Positions 40,651-49,293 of a DNA stretch of 64,000 nucleotides are shown in pieces. Every line of letters starts with the position of its first letter. Position 1 is the first letter of the stretch. The notes beneath the pieces were generated by a model that was not told where the DNA came from, did no database searches, and saw only the letters and a list, made by a program, of their open reading frames with translations. Position numbers and translations under genes: made by a program. Origin of the DNA: Aeromonas sobria (lineage in GTDB: Bacteria; Pseudomonadota; Gammaproteobacteria; Enterobacterales; Aeromonadaceae); assembly GCF_000820145.1 (NCBI RefSeq), contig NZ_CDBW01000006.1:62001-126000 (forward strand), given 5' to 3'.

Positions 40651-41496
40651 ATGAAAAATAGTTATCGCATTCTTGGCACCTCCCTGCTGACCCTGGGGTT
40701 GGTAGGCTGTTTTGAGGTGCCGGATCAGAATCATCTGGTCACTGCTCAAGGGATTGTGCCGGGAATAGACTGCCAGCGTCCGCCGCTGGTAGCGTTGGCG
40801 ACCACGGCGCTGCCCCGGGAATTCGGGGTGACGGTGTGGAATCTCTACAAGGGCCAGCGCAAGAACTGGCGTGAAGGGATGGACAGTTATGCCAAGGGGC
40901 AGGATCTGGTGCTGCTGCAAGAGTCGGCCACCCGTCCCGAGATGCTCGACTGGCTGCGCGCCGGTGATTTCCAGTGGCAACAGCTGCAAGCCTTCACCCA
41001 GGGCGGCGTGTCGTTCGGGGTGATGACGGTGGCCAAGACCCCGCAGGCGTTCGTCTGTGGCGTGCGCTCCCCCGAGCCCCTGCTGCGCATCCCCAAATCC
41101 GGGCTGGTGAGCCTCTATCCGCTGCAGGGCGACCCTGACGGCGTGCTGGTGATCAACCTCCATGCGGTCAATTTCGAACTGGGGATGGCCACCTTCCGCG
41201 AGCAGCTCAACGATTTGACTGCCTTGGTGCGCCGCCATCAGGGGCCGGTTATTCTGGCCGGTGATTTCAACACCTGGAGCGACAAGCGCCAGTTCTGGCT
41301 GAACAAGCTGGTGGACGAGCTGGGCCTGCAAGAGGCCGTGCCGGTGCCAGATCTGCGCCGCACCGCGTTTGGCCGCCCACTGGATCACCTCTACTACCGC
41401 AATCTGGATTTGGTCGAGGTGAGCTCACCGGCCACCGACAGTTCGGATCACAACCCCATCATTGCGCGCTTTGCCGCCCAGTCTGTGACCCCCTGA
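40651..41496 (+). CDS. endonuclease/exonuclease/phosphatase family lipoprotein, YafD-like
   Basis: A 281-aa protein with the DNase I-like fold of E. coli YafD (266 aa). Motifs are WNLYKGQRKNW, LLQES (metal-binding Glu), NLHAVNF, GDFNTWS (Asp/Asn) and SDHNPI (Asp-His catalytic). The N-terminus has a hydrophobic stretch ending LGLVGC, a possible lipobox, so it may be membrane-anchored. Substrate is not known for this branch. Divergent from the 74-aa gene. Confidence 0.82.
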   Translation: MKNSYRILGTSLLTLGLVGCFEVPDQNHLVTAQGIVPGIDCQRPPLVALATTALPREFGVTVWNLYKGQRKNWREGMDSYAKGQDLVLLQESATRPEMLDWLRAGDFQWQQLQAFTQGGVSFGVMTVAKTPQAFVCGVRSPEPLLRIPKSGLVSLYPLQGDPDGVLVINLHAVNFELGMATFREQLNDLTALVRRHQGPVILAGDFNTWSDKRQFWLNKLVDELGLQEAVPVPDLRRTAFGRPLDHLYYRNLDLVEVSSPATDSSDHNPIIARFAAQSVTP

Positions 41497-41523
41497 TCGG
41501 GATGATGTGCGCGTGTTGCCCAT

Positions 41524-41558
41524 AAAAAATCCGGCGCCTGATGGCGCCGGATTTTTTT
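41524..41558. terminator. bidirectional terminator
   Basis: CCGGCGCC-TGAT-GGCGCCGG, with an A-run on the left and T7 on the right, between the convergent yafD-like and grxA genes. Confidence 0.93.
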
Positions 41559-41603
41559 ATACGCAACTGGCAACAGTGGCCAGCTCGGGATGACCCGCAA
41601 GGA

Positions 41604-41867
41604 TTACTGGTAGAGACCCAGATTCGCTTTGGCGTAGGCTTCGAAATCGGTGCAGCCACCGATGTGCTGCTCGTCCAGGAAGATCTGCGGCACGGTATTG
41701 ACCGGCTTGCCGGCGCTCTTGGCCAGATCTTCTTTGGTGATGCCTTCGGCATGGATATCCACGTAGCGGAATTTGAAGTCATCGCGCTGCTCGGTCAGCT
41801 GCTCGGCGACCTGTACGGCACGGACACAGTAGGGGCAACCCGGGCGACCAAAAATCACTGCAAACAT
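41604..41867 (-). CDS. grxA: glutaredoxin 1
   Basis: An 87-aa dithiol glutaredoxin that reduces disulfides, including ribonucleotide reductase, with glutathione. The active site is CPYC within GRPGCPYCVRA. YVDIHAEGITKEDL, TVPQIFLDEQHIGGCTDF is near-identical to E. coli GrxA. The GGC Cys after the cis-Pro loop replaces the Tyr of E. coli GGYTDF. Monocistronic. Confidence 0.95.
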   Translation of the reverse strand: MFAVIFGRPGCPYCVRAVQVAEQLTEQRDDFKFRYVDIHAEGITKEDLAKSAGKPVNTVPQIFLDEQHIGGCTDFEAYAKANLGLYQ

Positions 41868-41997
41868 ATTTTCTCTCCGTTCTTTAAGCCGTTTTTGTAT
41901 GGCCGTTGATATGAGGCAGGCAACAGCATAGCCCTGCCTCGTGGCGACTTGAAGCCGAAATTATCGATACCCTGATCCGAGTGGGCCTATTGCGGCA

Positions 41998-43434
41998 TCA
42001 CTGCGGCTCGGCAATCTGGATCGGTTGCTGCTGATAGATGCCCTCCAGCACCCCCTTCTCGAATACAGTCCAGGGCCACGGTGCCTTGCTGGCACGATAG
42101 CGCTCATGGGTGGCAGGGTCTTGGGACAGGCCACGCTGGAACATCACGAACGCCTTGCGCTGGCCGCCTGCGGTATCGATAAAGCCGGCCAGATTGGAGG
42201 TGCCGGTGATGGTCCCCGTCTTGGCGTGGACCTTGTTCTTCATCATCGGGGCGGTGACGCTGCGGCGCCACGCCAGGGTGCCATCCACCTGAGAGCTTGG
42301 CAGCAGCTTGATCAGGCCAAGCTCGGCGTCATTTTTCTGGATAAAGTTCAGCACCGACAGCATCTGACGGGCACTGATGAGATTGTGAGCGGAGAGGCCG
42401 GAGCCGTCGGCCAGGGTGGCGTTGCCCAGATCGATTCCGTTCTTGGTCAGGATGGCGCGCACCGCCATGGTGCCGCTGCGATAGCTGCCCGGCTTGTTGT
42501 AGTAGTGACGGCCCACGGTTTTGAGGAAGGTGTCGGCGTAGAGGTTGTCCGATTTCTTCAGCATCTTGGCCAGCATCACCGGCAGGGAGACCGAGTAGTG
42601 GGTGCCCAAGGTCTCGGCACCGATCGGTGCCTTGTGGGTGACCCGCAGCAGGCCGTCATGCTTGATCCCCGCCCGGTTCATCGCCCAGCGGATGTTGTCC
42701 CAGCCCCAGGCTTCCACATCGTGGATGGCAAAACGCAGCCCCTGCGGCTCTTTATTCGGGGTGATGCAGCCCTTGAGCTCGTAGAAGTTGCCCTTGGCCA
42801 TGTCCACTTCCAGCGCACAGAACTGACGTGCCATGTCGCCGTAGCTCATCACTTCCACGTTGTCGGCGCCGATGCCGATGGCCACGCCGGTGGCGACATT
42901 GCCGGTGGCCGGTTTGCCGATCTGGGTGGCGGTGACGGTGCCGTAGGCGCAGTTTTTGTCGATGATCACCGACGAGACTGGGGCTGCGAAGCAGAGGGTC
43001 TGATCCCCCCACGACCAGCCGTTGCCGCGTTCGTAGCCGTTGTAGGCGCCGGTGTTGACGTAGACATTGCCCTTGATGCTGGTGACGCCGAGCTGTTTGA
43101 ACAGCGCCAGCAGATCCATGCGGGAGAGGGTGGGGTCACCGACGAAGTTGATCCAGATATCGCCGTTGATGGTGTCACCCTGTTTGGCGCCGGGCTGGGC
43201 CTGAATATCGGTGGCGAAGCGGAAGTCGGCACCCAGCTCAAGGCGGGCTGCCAGTGCGGTGAGCACCTTCATGGTGGAGGCGGGAGCGATCATCTGATCG
43301 GCATGGCGGGCGAACTCAACGCCGTTATTGCCCTGCACTATGATGGCGTACTGGCCACCCTGAGGGGGCGTCAGCGGGGCGGCCTGAGCCGCCAGAGAAA
43401 AGAGAGCACAAAAACCAATCAACAGCCGCTGCAT
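41998..43434 (-). CDS. dacB: D-alanyl-D-alanine carboxypeptidase/endopeptidase PBP4
   Basis: A 478-aa periplasmic penicillin-binding protein (class C, S13) that removes terminal D-Ala and cleaves cross-links. Signal peptide MQRLLIGFCALFSLAAQA (cleavage near 18). Serine-active motifs: SxxK at Ser53-Lys56 (PASTMK), SxN in GLSAHN and KTG in AKTGTITGTSN. The large insert domain between the first two motifs is present, as in E. coli DacB (477 aa). It sits downstream of radD on the same strand, separated by about 120 bp that hold a perfect 9-bp palindromic hairpin (43502-43522). Confidence 0.94.
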   Translation of the reverse strand: MQRLLIGFCALFSLAAQAAPLTPPQGGQYAIIVQGNNGVEFARHADQMIAPASTMKVLTALAARLELGADFRFATDIQAQPGAKQGDTINGDIWINFVGDPTLSRMDLLALFKQLGVTSIKGNVYVNTGAYNGYERGNGWSWGDQTLCFAAPVSSVIIDKNCAYGTVTATQIGKPATGNVATGVAIGIGADNVEVMSYGDMARQFCALEVDMAKGNFYELKGCITPNKEPQGLRFAIHDVEAWGWDNIRWAMNRAGIKHDGLLRVTHKAPIGAETLGTHYSVSLPVMLAKMLKKSDNLYADTFLKTVGRHYYNKPGSYRSGTMAVRAILTKNGIDLGNATLADGSGLSAHNLISARQMLSVLNFIQKNDAELGLIKLLPSSQVDGTLAWRRSVTAPMMKNKVHAKTGTITGTSNLAGFIDTAGGQRKAFVMFQRGLSQDPATHERYRASKAPWPWTVFEKGVLEGIYQQQPIQIAEPQ

Positions 43435-43557
43435 AACATCCTCTAACGTGACGAAGGGGTCTGGCAGTGCTGCCAGTCCTGATAAATCAACCTTGTTTCA
43501 CCTGTCGATGGAGCATCGACAGTCGTAAAGCAATCCATTCTGTGATGCCGGTCGCCA

Positions 43558-45318
43558 TCACGCCATCGAGTTGGCGGTGCGATAGCGGCCGTCATAATCA
43601 AAAATCTTCTCTTTTATCTGCCAAAAACGGCCCGATTTGCGGGCGATGACAAAATCCGGATGACGGAACTGGCTTTGCGCAGCCAGCACGCTCGCCAGGG
43701 TGGTGAATTCGGGCTCCAGCCCCGGGGCGGGCCAATGATGACGCACAAAGCGCTGTTGAAACAAGCGTTGTGCGCCCGGGGAGTGAAAACCGAAGTATTC
43801 GCTGAGGGTCAGCCCATCCTCATCGTGGTAGGTTACCTCCAGCCGCTCCCCCTGTTTGCCGCGCCCTGCGGTGAGGGTCAACCCCGCGCAGCGGATCACC
43901 ATGCAATCCTTGAGATTGAGCGCCTCTTTGAGCTTGTCGTCAGGGTCTACCAGCAGCTGATCGCAGCTCTGGCAGCGGCGGGCGGCGATGTCGTTCTCTG
44001 CGCCGCAACCGGGGCAGATCTTGGCGCGAAAGCGGTAATCGCACTCCTCGCGGTTGCCCTCGTCATCTTCAAACAGCCCCTGGCAGCGGCGGCCGTAGTG
44101 CTCGATCACCTTGCCATCCTCGTCAGTCTTGCCCCAGAAGGTGTTGGCAAAACCGCAGGCGGGGCAGGGCACCTGCACCGGCTCGGTGCCCGCGTGGGGG
44201 CGAGGTTCCCCCACTTCGGGGGCAAACAGGTTGAAGTTGTTGCCCGCATAGTCGAGCACCAGACAATCGGTCTTGCCCGGCGAGAGGCGCAGACCCCGGC
44301 CCACAATCTGCTGATAGAGCGACACCGACTCGGTGGGGCGCAGCATCACGATAAGATCGACATGGGGGGCATCGAAGCCGGTGGTGAGCACCGCCACGTT
44401 GACCAGAAACTTGATCTCGCGGGCCTTGAAGGCGCTGATAAGGGCATCGCGCTCCAGCCCCGGGGTTTCGCCGGTGATCAGGGCTGCACTCTGGAATTGG
44501 GCCTGCAGCAGCCCCTGAATTTCCCGGGCGTGCTCGACGGTGGCGGCGAAGATCATCACCCCTTGCCGGTCGGCAGCATACTCCAGCACTTGGCTCAAGA
44601 TATGGGGGGTGACCCGCTGCTGGCGCTTGAGCTCGCCGTTGAGATCCGCCTCGCTGAACAGGCCGTTCTCCCGCGCCACCAGCTTGCTGAAGTCGTAGTG
44701 GACGATGGGGGCATCCACCATGCGCGGCGGCGTCAGGTAGCCGTTTTTGACCATAAAGCGCAGGGGCAGCTCGAACACGCAGTCGCCAAACAGCCGCTCG
44801 CCGTGACTCTTCACCATGCCGTGGTAGTGGCGCCGGTAGATCCAGCCCAGCCCCAGCCGATAGGGGGTGGCGGTGAGACCGAGGATCTTGAGGGCCGGAT
44901 TGGTTGCTTTGAGGTGGTCTAACACCTGATGGTACTGGCTGTCGTTATCGAGCGAGACCCTGTGGCACTCGTCGATGATCAGCAGCGAGAAGGCGCCGTC
45001 GAAGGCCGCCAGATTGCGGGCGACCGATTGCACCGAGCCAAACACCACCTGGGCACTTGCCTCCTTGCGGGCAAGGCCGGCGGCGAAGATGTCGGCCTTG
45101 AGGCCCCAGGCTTCGTACTTGGCGTGGTTCTGCTCCACCAGCTCCTTGACGTGGGCCAGCACCAGCACCCGACCGCGCGCCTTGCGGGCCAGTTCGGCGA
45201 TCACCAGACTCTTGCCTGCGCCGGTGGGCAGCACCACCACGGCGGGATCCGGGTGTTTGCGAAAGTGGCTGATCACGGCGTTGACGGCGTCGGTTTGATA
45301 GGGTCTGAGAACGAACAT
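43558..45318 (-). CDS. radD: RadD superfamily 2 DNA helicase/ATPase
   Basis: A 586-aa SF2 protein (YejH), equal in length to E. coli RadD, which helps repair double-strand breaks and acts with RecA and SSB. Helicase motifs: [43 protein letters not shown]-terminal Cys-rich zinc region follows (CPACG, CQGLFED, CPGCG, CQSC). The start at 45318 (MFVLRPYQ) aligns with E. coli; longer frames to 45339 and 45384 are unsupported. Confidence 0.95.
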   Translation of the reverse strand: MFVLRPYQTDAVNAVISHFRKHPDPAVVVLPTGAGKSLVIAELARKARGRVLVLAHVKELVEQNHAKYEAWGLKADIFAAGLARKEASAQVVFGSVQSVARNLAAFDGAFSLLIIDECHRVSLDNDSQYHQVLDHLKATNPALKILGLTATPYRLGLGWIYRRHYHGMVKSHGERLFGDCVFELPLRFMVKNGYLTPPRMVDAPIVHYDFSKLVARENGLFSEADLNGELKRQQRVTPHILSQVLEYAADRQGVMIFAATVEHAREIQGLLQAQFQSAALITGETPGLERDALISAFKAREIKFLVNVAVLTTGFDAPHVDLIVMLRPTESVSLYQQIVGRGLRLSPGKTDCLVLDYAGNNFNLFAPEVGEPRPHAGTEPVQVPCPACGFANTFWGKTDEDGKVIEHYGRRCQGLFEDDEGNREECDYRFRAKICPGCGAENDIAARRCQSCDQLLVDPDDKLKEALNLKDCMVIRCAGLTLTAGRGKQGERLEVTYHDEDGLTLSEYFGFHSPGAQRLFQQRFVRHHWPAPGLEPEFTTLASVLAAQSQFRHPDFVIARKSGRFWQIKEKIFDYDGRYRTANSMA

Positions 45319-45382
45319 GAGGGTGTGGCGTTTGGGCATGGTGCGGCGCAGGATGGCGCCATTATAGGGATCTTGCTGCCAC

Positions 45383-45416
45383 AAAAACAGCGGGCCGGCA
45401 TGATGCCGGCCCGCTG
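45383..45416 (-). terminator. Rho-independent terminator of yiaWV
   Basis: A 14-bp GC-rich palindrome (45388-45416), followed on the minus strand by TTTTT, 17 bp past yiaV. Confidence 0.9.
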
Positions 45417-45432
45417 GGAGGGATTGTGCTGA

Positions 45433-46470
45433 TTAATGGAATGGGAAGATGTAGTTCATCCAGCTTGCCATGCGCAGCAGGATCTTGCGCATGATGGATA
45501 CGTGATGGAAATGTTCGGTATAGATGGCGGCCTGGCCACTGGCACCGGCAATCACCTGATACTTGGCCCACTCGGGGTCGGTGATGGAGATCAGCACCGG
45601 TAGACGGCCAGGGCGAACGGCAGTGGTTTGATCCAGCAGACCGACGTTGGCTTGCACGTTACCGGCGGCAATGGCCGGGATCACCGAGGTCACGGTTGCT
45701 TTGAAGATCTTGCCGGGTACACCGTCGATCACTACTTCGGCTTCATCACCGACAGCGAGGCGCTGCATGCTGTTCTGCCAGAACCAACCGACGTAGGCGG
45801 TGTCATCCTTGTGAACAAAGGTCATCACCGGACGGAACATGAAAGGGGTCGCAATCATGCCCGGGCGCAGGGCCAGCTGCACCACATGACCATCTGTCGG
45901 GGCATAAACCACGGTTTGGGCCTGCTGATATTTTGCTTCCTGCAGTTGGGATTGCAGATCGTTCAGGTTGGCTTTCTGCTGGTCAATCTGGGCAACGATA
46001 TCGTCCACGTTGGCCTGGCTGACATCCAGATCACGCTGTTTACCGACACCGCGCTGCATCAGTTCTCTGGCGCGATCCCGATCCAGCTTGGCGGAGCGCA
46101 GTCTCGCCTCGATCGATTTGAGGTGTTCGCGGTTTGACTCGAGTCGTGCGGTGAGGCTGTCTGCTTTCAGGCGGAACGGTTCATCATCGATACGAAACAG
46201 CACATCCCCTTTCTTCACCGGCTGGTTTGGCTGCACCGGGACTTCGGTAACCCGGCCCTTGACCAGCGGTACTATCGGGGTGGAGACGTAGTAATTACGC
46301 GCCATCTCTGAGTAGGGGTGGTTGTAGTTCATCAGCATGATCAGGGTGCCGATGAGGATGATGCCACCCAGTGCTGCGGTCGGCACTGTCCACTTGTTGA
46401 GCGGGATACGGAAGATTTTAAATACGGCTACGCACAGTGCCGTATAGGTCAGGATCAATAGCAGGTCCAT
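45433..46470 (-). CDS. yiaV: HlyD-family membrane fusion protein YiaV
   Basis: A 345-aa inner-membrane protein with helices near residues 3-18 and 29-48 and a periplasmic adaptor domain. The core has VKGRVTEVPVQPNQPVKKGDVLFRID (lipoyl-like), a coiled-coil hairpin (residues 100-180) and APTDGHVVQLALRPGM. It ends in VSIMRKILLRMASWMNY, as in E. coli YiaV (378 aa). No outer-membrane or transporter partner is adjacent. It follows the DUF3302 gene by 3 bp, so the pair forms the yiaW-yiaV operon. Confidence 0.9.
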   Translation of the reverse strand: MDLLLILTYTALCVAVFKIFRIPLNKWTVPTAALGGIILIGTLIMLMNYNHPYSEMARNYYVSTPIVPLVKGRVTEVPVQPNQPVKKGDVLFRIDDEPFRLKADSLTARLESNREHLKSIEARLRSAKLDRDRARELMQRGVGKQRDLDVSQANVDDIVAQIDQQKANLNDLQSQLQEAKYQQAQTVVYAPTDGHVVQLALRPGMIATPFMFRPVMTFVHKDDTAYVGWFWQNSMQRLAVGDEAEVVIDGVPGKIFKATVTSVIPAIAAGNVQANVGLLDQTTAVRPGRLPVLISITDPEWAKYQVIAGASGQAAIYTEHFHHVSIMRKILLRMASWMNYIFPFH

Positions 46471-46473
46471 GGT

Positions 46474-46812
46474 TTACCCCTGTTGCTCACTCTGTTCGAT
46501 AGTGTTGATACGGCTCTTCAAATCGGCCAGTTCTTGCTTGAGGGCTGCCAAATCCTCTTCATCTTTTTGCAGCCGCTGACTAAAGCCCCAGCCACGATCG
46601 GGACGGTAGAGAGTGGCCCAGATCCAGAGGAATGGCCACAGCACATGCAGGGTAAACAGGCTGACCCAACCGGCGACGTGAATGGCATCCTGATGAGGAT
46701 GGTCGCGATGTTTGGCAATCTCGTAAGGAATATCGTGGATCACGATAACCCCATAAAAAATGACCAGCCCGACAAAGACGAGCAGGCCAAGAGCAAAATA
46801 TTCAAGGGCCAT
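46474..46812 (-). CDS. yiaW: DUF3302 membrane protein YiaW
   Basis: A 112-aa protein with two helices (about 4-25 and 47-66) and a soluble coiled-coil C-terminus (KDEEDLAALKQELADLKSRINTIEQ). LVIFYGVIVIHDIPYEIAKHRDHPHQDAI and GWVSLFTLHVLWPFLWIWA are typical of YiaW/DUF3302. It precedes yiaV by 3 bp. The pair is conserved in many gammaproteobacteria; its transport substrate is unknown. Confidence 0.9.
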   Translation of the reverse strand: MALEYFALGLLVFVGLVIFYGVIVIHDIPYEIAKHRDHPHQDAIHVAGWVSLFTLHVLWPFLWIWATLYRPDRGWGFSQRLQKDEEDLAALKQELADLKSRINTIEQSEQQG

Positions 46813-46981
46813 ATATAACCTCCACTGGCTTGTTGCGCAGCTTGTTCATGGGTATTAGCAAGGTCTAAAGTGACTAATAATCACATGTTTATCGTCAATT
46901 CGCACCAAATCTTAAGGCTTTTGGCTGTATCAGGGCTGAAGGGAGTAAATGGTTATTTTGTTTGTGGTTTTATTATTAAAG

Positions 46982-47005
46982 AAAAGGCGCCATAAGGCGC
47001 CTTTT
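46982..47005. terminator. terminator after the CstA-type transporter gene
   Basis: Perfect repeat AAAAGGCGCC-ATAA-GGCGCCTTTT, with T-rich sequence on both strands, 22 bp past the stop. Confidence 0.92.
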
Positions 47006-47026
47006 CTTTTATTTTTGCATGCAATA

Positions 47027-48448
47027 TCACCCTTCGCTGGTACTGCTGACCAGCGGCTGGCGGAATTTCACCAGGAAGGCCACGGTAATGGCTGCTGTTG
47101 CAGTCAGACCTATGATGGTGGAGATCCCCATCTCCAGCCCGAACCCGATGGGGGCGTTGGCCAGATAGGTGAACACCACGGCAGTCATAAACATGGCGGG
47201 GATGGTGCAGACCCAGTGCAGCTTGCCCTCTTTGATGAGGAAGGCGGCGGCGGCCCACAGCATGATGACGGCGGTGGTCTGGTTGGCCCAGCCGAAGTAG
47301 CGCCAGATCACCCCGAACTCGGCCTTGGAGATGATGAAACCAAGGATGAACATGGGGATGGCGATCAGCAGACGCTTCATCAGCGGCTTCTGGGTCATCT
47401 TCAGGAAGTCCGCCACGATCAGGCGGGCACTGCGGAACGCGGTGTCACCGGAGGTGATGGGCAGGATCACCACGCCGAGGATGGCCAGAATGCCGCCCAC
47501 GGTGCCGAGCAGGCTGGTGGAGACTTCGTGTACCACAGCGGCCGGGCCGCCGTTGGCCATGGTGGCGTTGAGCGCTTCGGTGCTGTCGTAGAAGGAGAGA
47601 CCCAGGGTGCACCAGATAAGCGCGATAACACCTTCACCGATCATTGCGCCGTAGAAGATGAAACGGCCGGATTTCTCGTTTTGCATGCAGCGCGCCATCA
47701 GCGGTGACTGGGTGGCGTGGAAGCCCGATACCGCGCCACAGGCGATGGTGATGAACAGCAGCGGCCACAGCGGCAGCTCGGTCGGGTGCAGGTTGGAGAA
47801 ATCCATCCCGGTGTTGTAGAAGCCTTTACCGGAGACGATCAGGCCAATGATCAGGCCAACTGACATGAACACCAGTAGGGCGCCGAAAATGGGATAGAAG
47901 CGGCCGATGATCTTGTCGATGGGGACAATGGTCGCGAGGATGTAGTAGGCAAAAATCGCCATGATCCAGTAGACCAGATCGGTAGAGGTGAGGTTGGCCA
48001 GCAGGCCTGCCGGGCTCAGTACGAACACCACGCCCACCAGCATCAGCAGCACCACGGCGAACAGGTTCATAAAGTGCTTGGCGACCGTGCCAAGATGCTC
48101 ACCGACCACGGTCGGTACCGAGGCACCTTTGGCGCGTACCGACAGCATGCCGGAGAAGTAGTCGTGCACCGCGCCAGCGAAGATACAGCCGAAGACGATC
48201 CACAGCATGGCGACCGGGCCGTAGAGGGCTCCCAGAATGGGGCCGAAGATGGGGCCGACGCCAGCGATGTTGAGCAGTTGCACCAGATAGACTTTCTTGT
48301 CCGACATGGGGACATAGTCCACCCCGTCAGCCATGGTGATGGCGGGGGTTTTCAGCTCAGGTTTCGGGCCGAATATCCGTTCGATGAACTTGCCATAGAT
48401 GAAATAGCCGGCGACAAGTAAGCCGACACAGAGGAAGAACCAGATCAT
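47027..48448 (-). CDS. CstA-family transporter, short type (pyruvate/peptide)
   Basis: A 473-aa carbon-starvation-family membrane protein with about 12-13 helices. It has GVDYVPMSDKKVYLVQLLNIAGVGPIFGPILGALYGPVAMLWIVFG, VHDYFSGMLSVRAKGASVP and SGDTAFRSARL, conserved in CstA and BtsT. E. coli CstA and BtsT are about 700 aa, so this is the short form lacking extra C-terminal helices. Two genes upstream, on the same strand, encode a BtsSR-like two-component system, which in E. coli senses pyruvate and induces the BtsT pyruvate/H+ symporter; the same logic is inferred here. Confidence 0.88.
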   Translation of the reverse strand: MIWFFLCVGLLVAGYFIYGKFIERIFGPKPELKTPAITMADGVDYVPMSDKKVYLVQLLNIAGVGPIFGPILGALYGPVAMLWIVFGCIFAGAVHDYFSGMLSVRAKGASVPTVVGEHLGTVAKHFMNLFAVVLLMLVGVVFVLSPAGLLANLTSTDLVYWIMAIFAYYILATIVPIDKIIGRFYPIFGALLVFMSVGLIIGLIVSGKGFYNTGMDFSNLHPTELPLWPLLFITIACGAVSGFHATQSPLMARCMQNEKSGRFIFYGAMIGEGVIALIWCTLGLSFYDSTEALNATMANGGPAAVVHEVSTSLLGTVGGILAILGVVILPITSGDTAFRSARLIVADFLKMTQKPLMKRLLIAIPMFILGFIISKAEFGVIWRYFGWANQTTAVIMLWAAAAFLIKEGKLHWVCTIPAMFMTAVVFTYLANAPIGFGLEMGISTIIGLTATAAITVAFLVKFRQPLVSSTSEG

Positions 48449-48588
48449 TGCTACGCTCCTGCATTGTTATTTTTTGATTTGCGCAACGAGTCTAAAACGA
48501 TTGCTCTGCTCTGGCAGGTGAAACGGCCCGAGCGGCGGCATGGCGCGCCGAGCGGTCGGCGGTTGTGATCCGGCGCACACTCCACGGC

Positions 48589-49293
48589 TCAGTCCAGCCC
48601 CAGTTGATCCTTGAGCTCCTTGAGATAACGACGGCTGACCGGCACCCTGGCACCGCTTGGGGTGACGATCTCCGCCAGCTGGTTATCCAGCAGCTGGATC
48701 TCGAAGATGGCGTTGGGGGAGACCAGATACTGGCGATGGCAGCGCAGCAGCGGGCTCTTCTCCTCCAGGGATTTGAGGGTGAGTTGGGTGTGGAACAGCT
48801 CACCCTGACAGGCCACATGGACGCCGCCAAGATCGGAGAAGGCATACTCCACCTGTGCGATGGGCAGCAGCCTGACTCGGTTGTGCAGATAGCCCGGAAT
48901 GTGTTCGATGGTGGGGGCCAGCCGCTCGACCGGCTGCGGGGAGATATCCTGCTTGAGGCGGGCGAGGGTTTTGGCCAGCCGGGCGGGCTCCACCGGCTTG
49001 AGCAGGTAGTCGAAGGCATTCTCCTCGAAGGCCTGAATGGCGTACTCGTCAAAGGCGGTGACAAAGACGATGCGGGGCAGGGGGTCGAGCATGGCCACCA
49101 GCGCCATCCCGCTCAGCTTGGGCATCTGGATATCGAGGAACACCACGTCGGGCCTGAGCCGCTGGATCAGCGGCAGCGCCTCGATGGCGTTGGCCGCTTC
49201 CCCCACGATCTCGATGGCGGGATCGCAGGCCAGGTGCAGCTTCAGCTCTTCGCGGGCGTAGTGTTCGTCATCAACGATCAGGGTGCGGATCAT
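48589..49293 (-). CDS. btsR: LytTR response regulator BtsR-like
   Basis: A 234-aa regulator (E. coli BtsR 239 aa). The receiver domain (residues 1-115) has the acidic pair DDE near residues 8-9, phospho-acceptor Asp in VVFLDIQMP and Lys in LLKPVE. The LytTR DNA-binding domain (residues 130-234) contains LLRCHRQYLVS and VPVSRRYLKELK. ATG 49293 overlaps the sensor gene stop by 4 nt. It likely activates the downstream CstA-type transporter gene across a 140-bp gap; I could not pin a LytTR operator there. Confidence 0.9.
   Translation of the reverse strand: MIRTLIVDDEHYAREELKLHLACDPAIEIVGEAANAIEALPLIQRLRPDVVFLDIQMPKLSGMALVAMLDPLPRIVFVTAFDEYAIQAFEENAFDYLLKPVEPARLAKTLARLKQDISPQPVERLAPTIEHIPGYLHNRVRLLPIAQVEYAFSDLGGVHVACQGELFHTQLTLKSLEEKSPLLRCHRQYLVSPNAIFEIQLLDNQLAEIVTPSGARVPVSRRYLKELKDQLGLD

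Noticed and set aside
43502..43522. perfect 9-bp palindrome between radD and dacB
   Set aside because: It could be a hairpin downstream of radD, but no T-run follows on either strand and no known operator matches; not called as a terminator.
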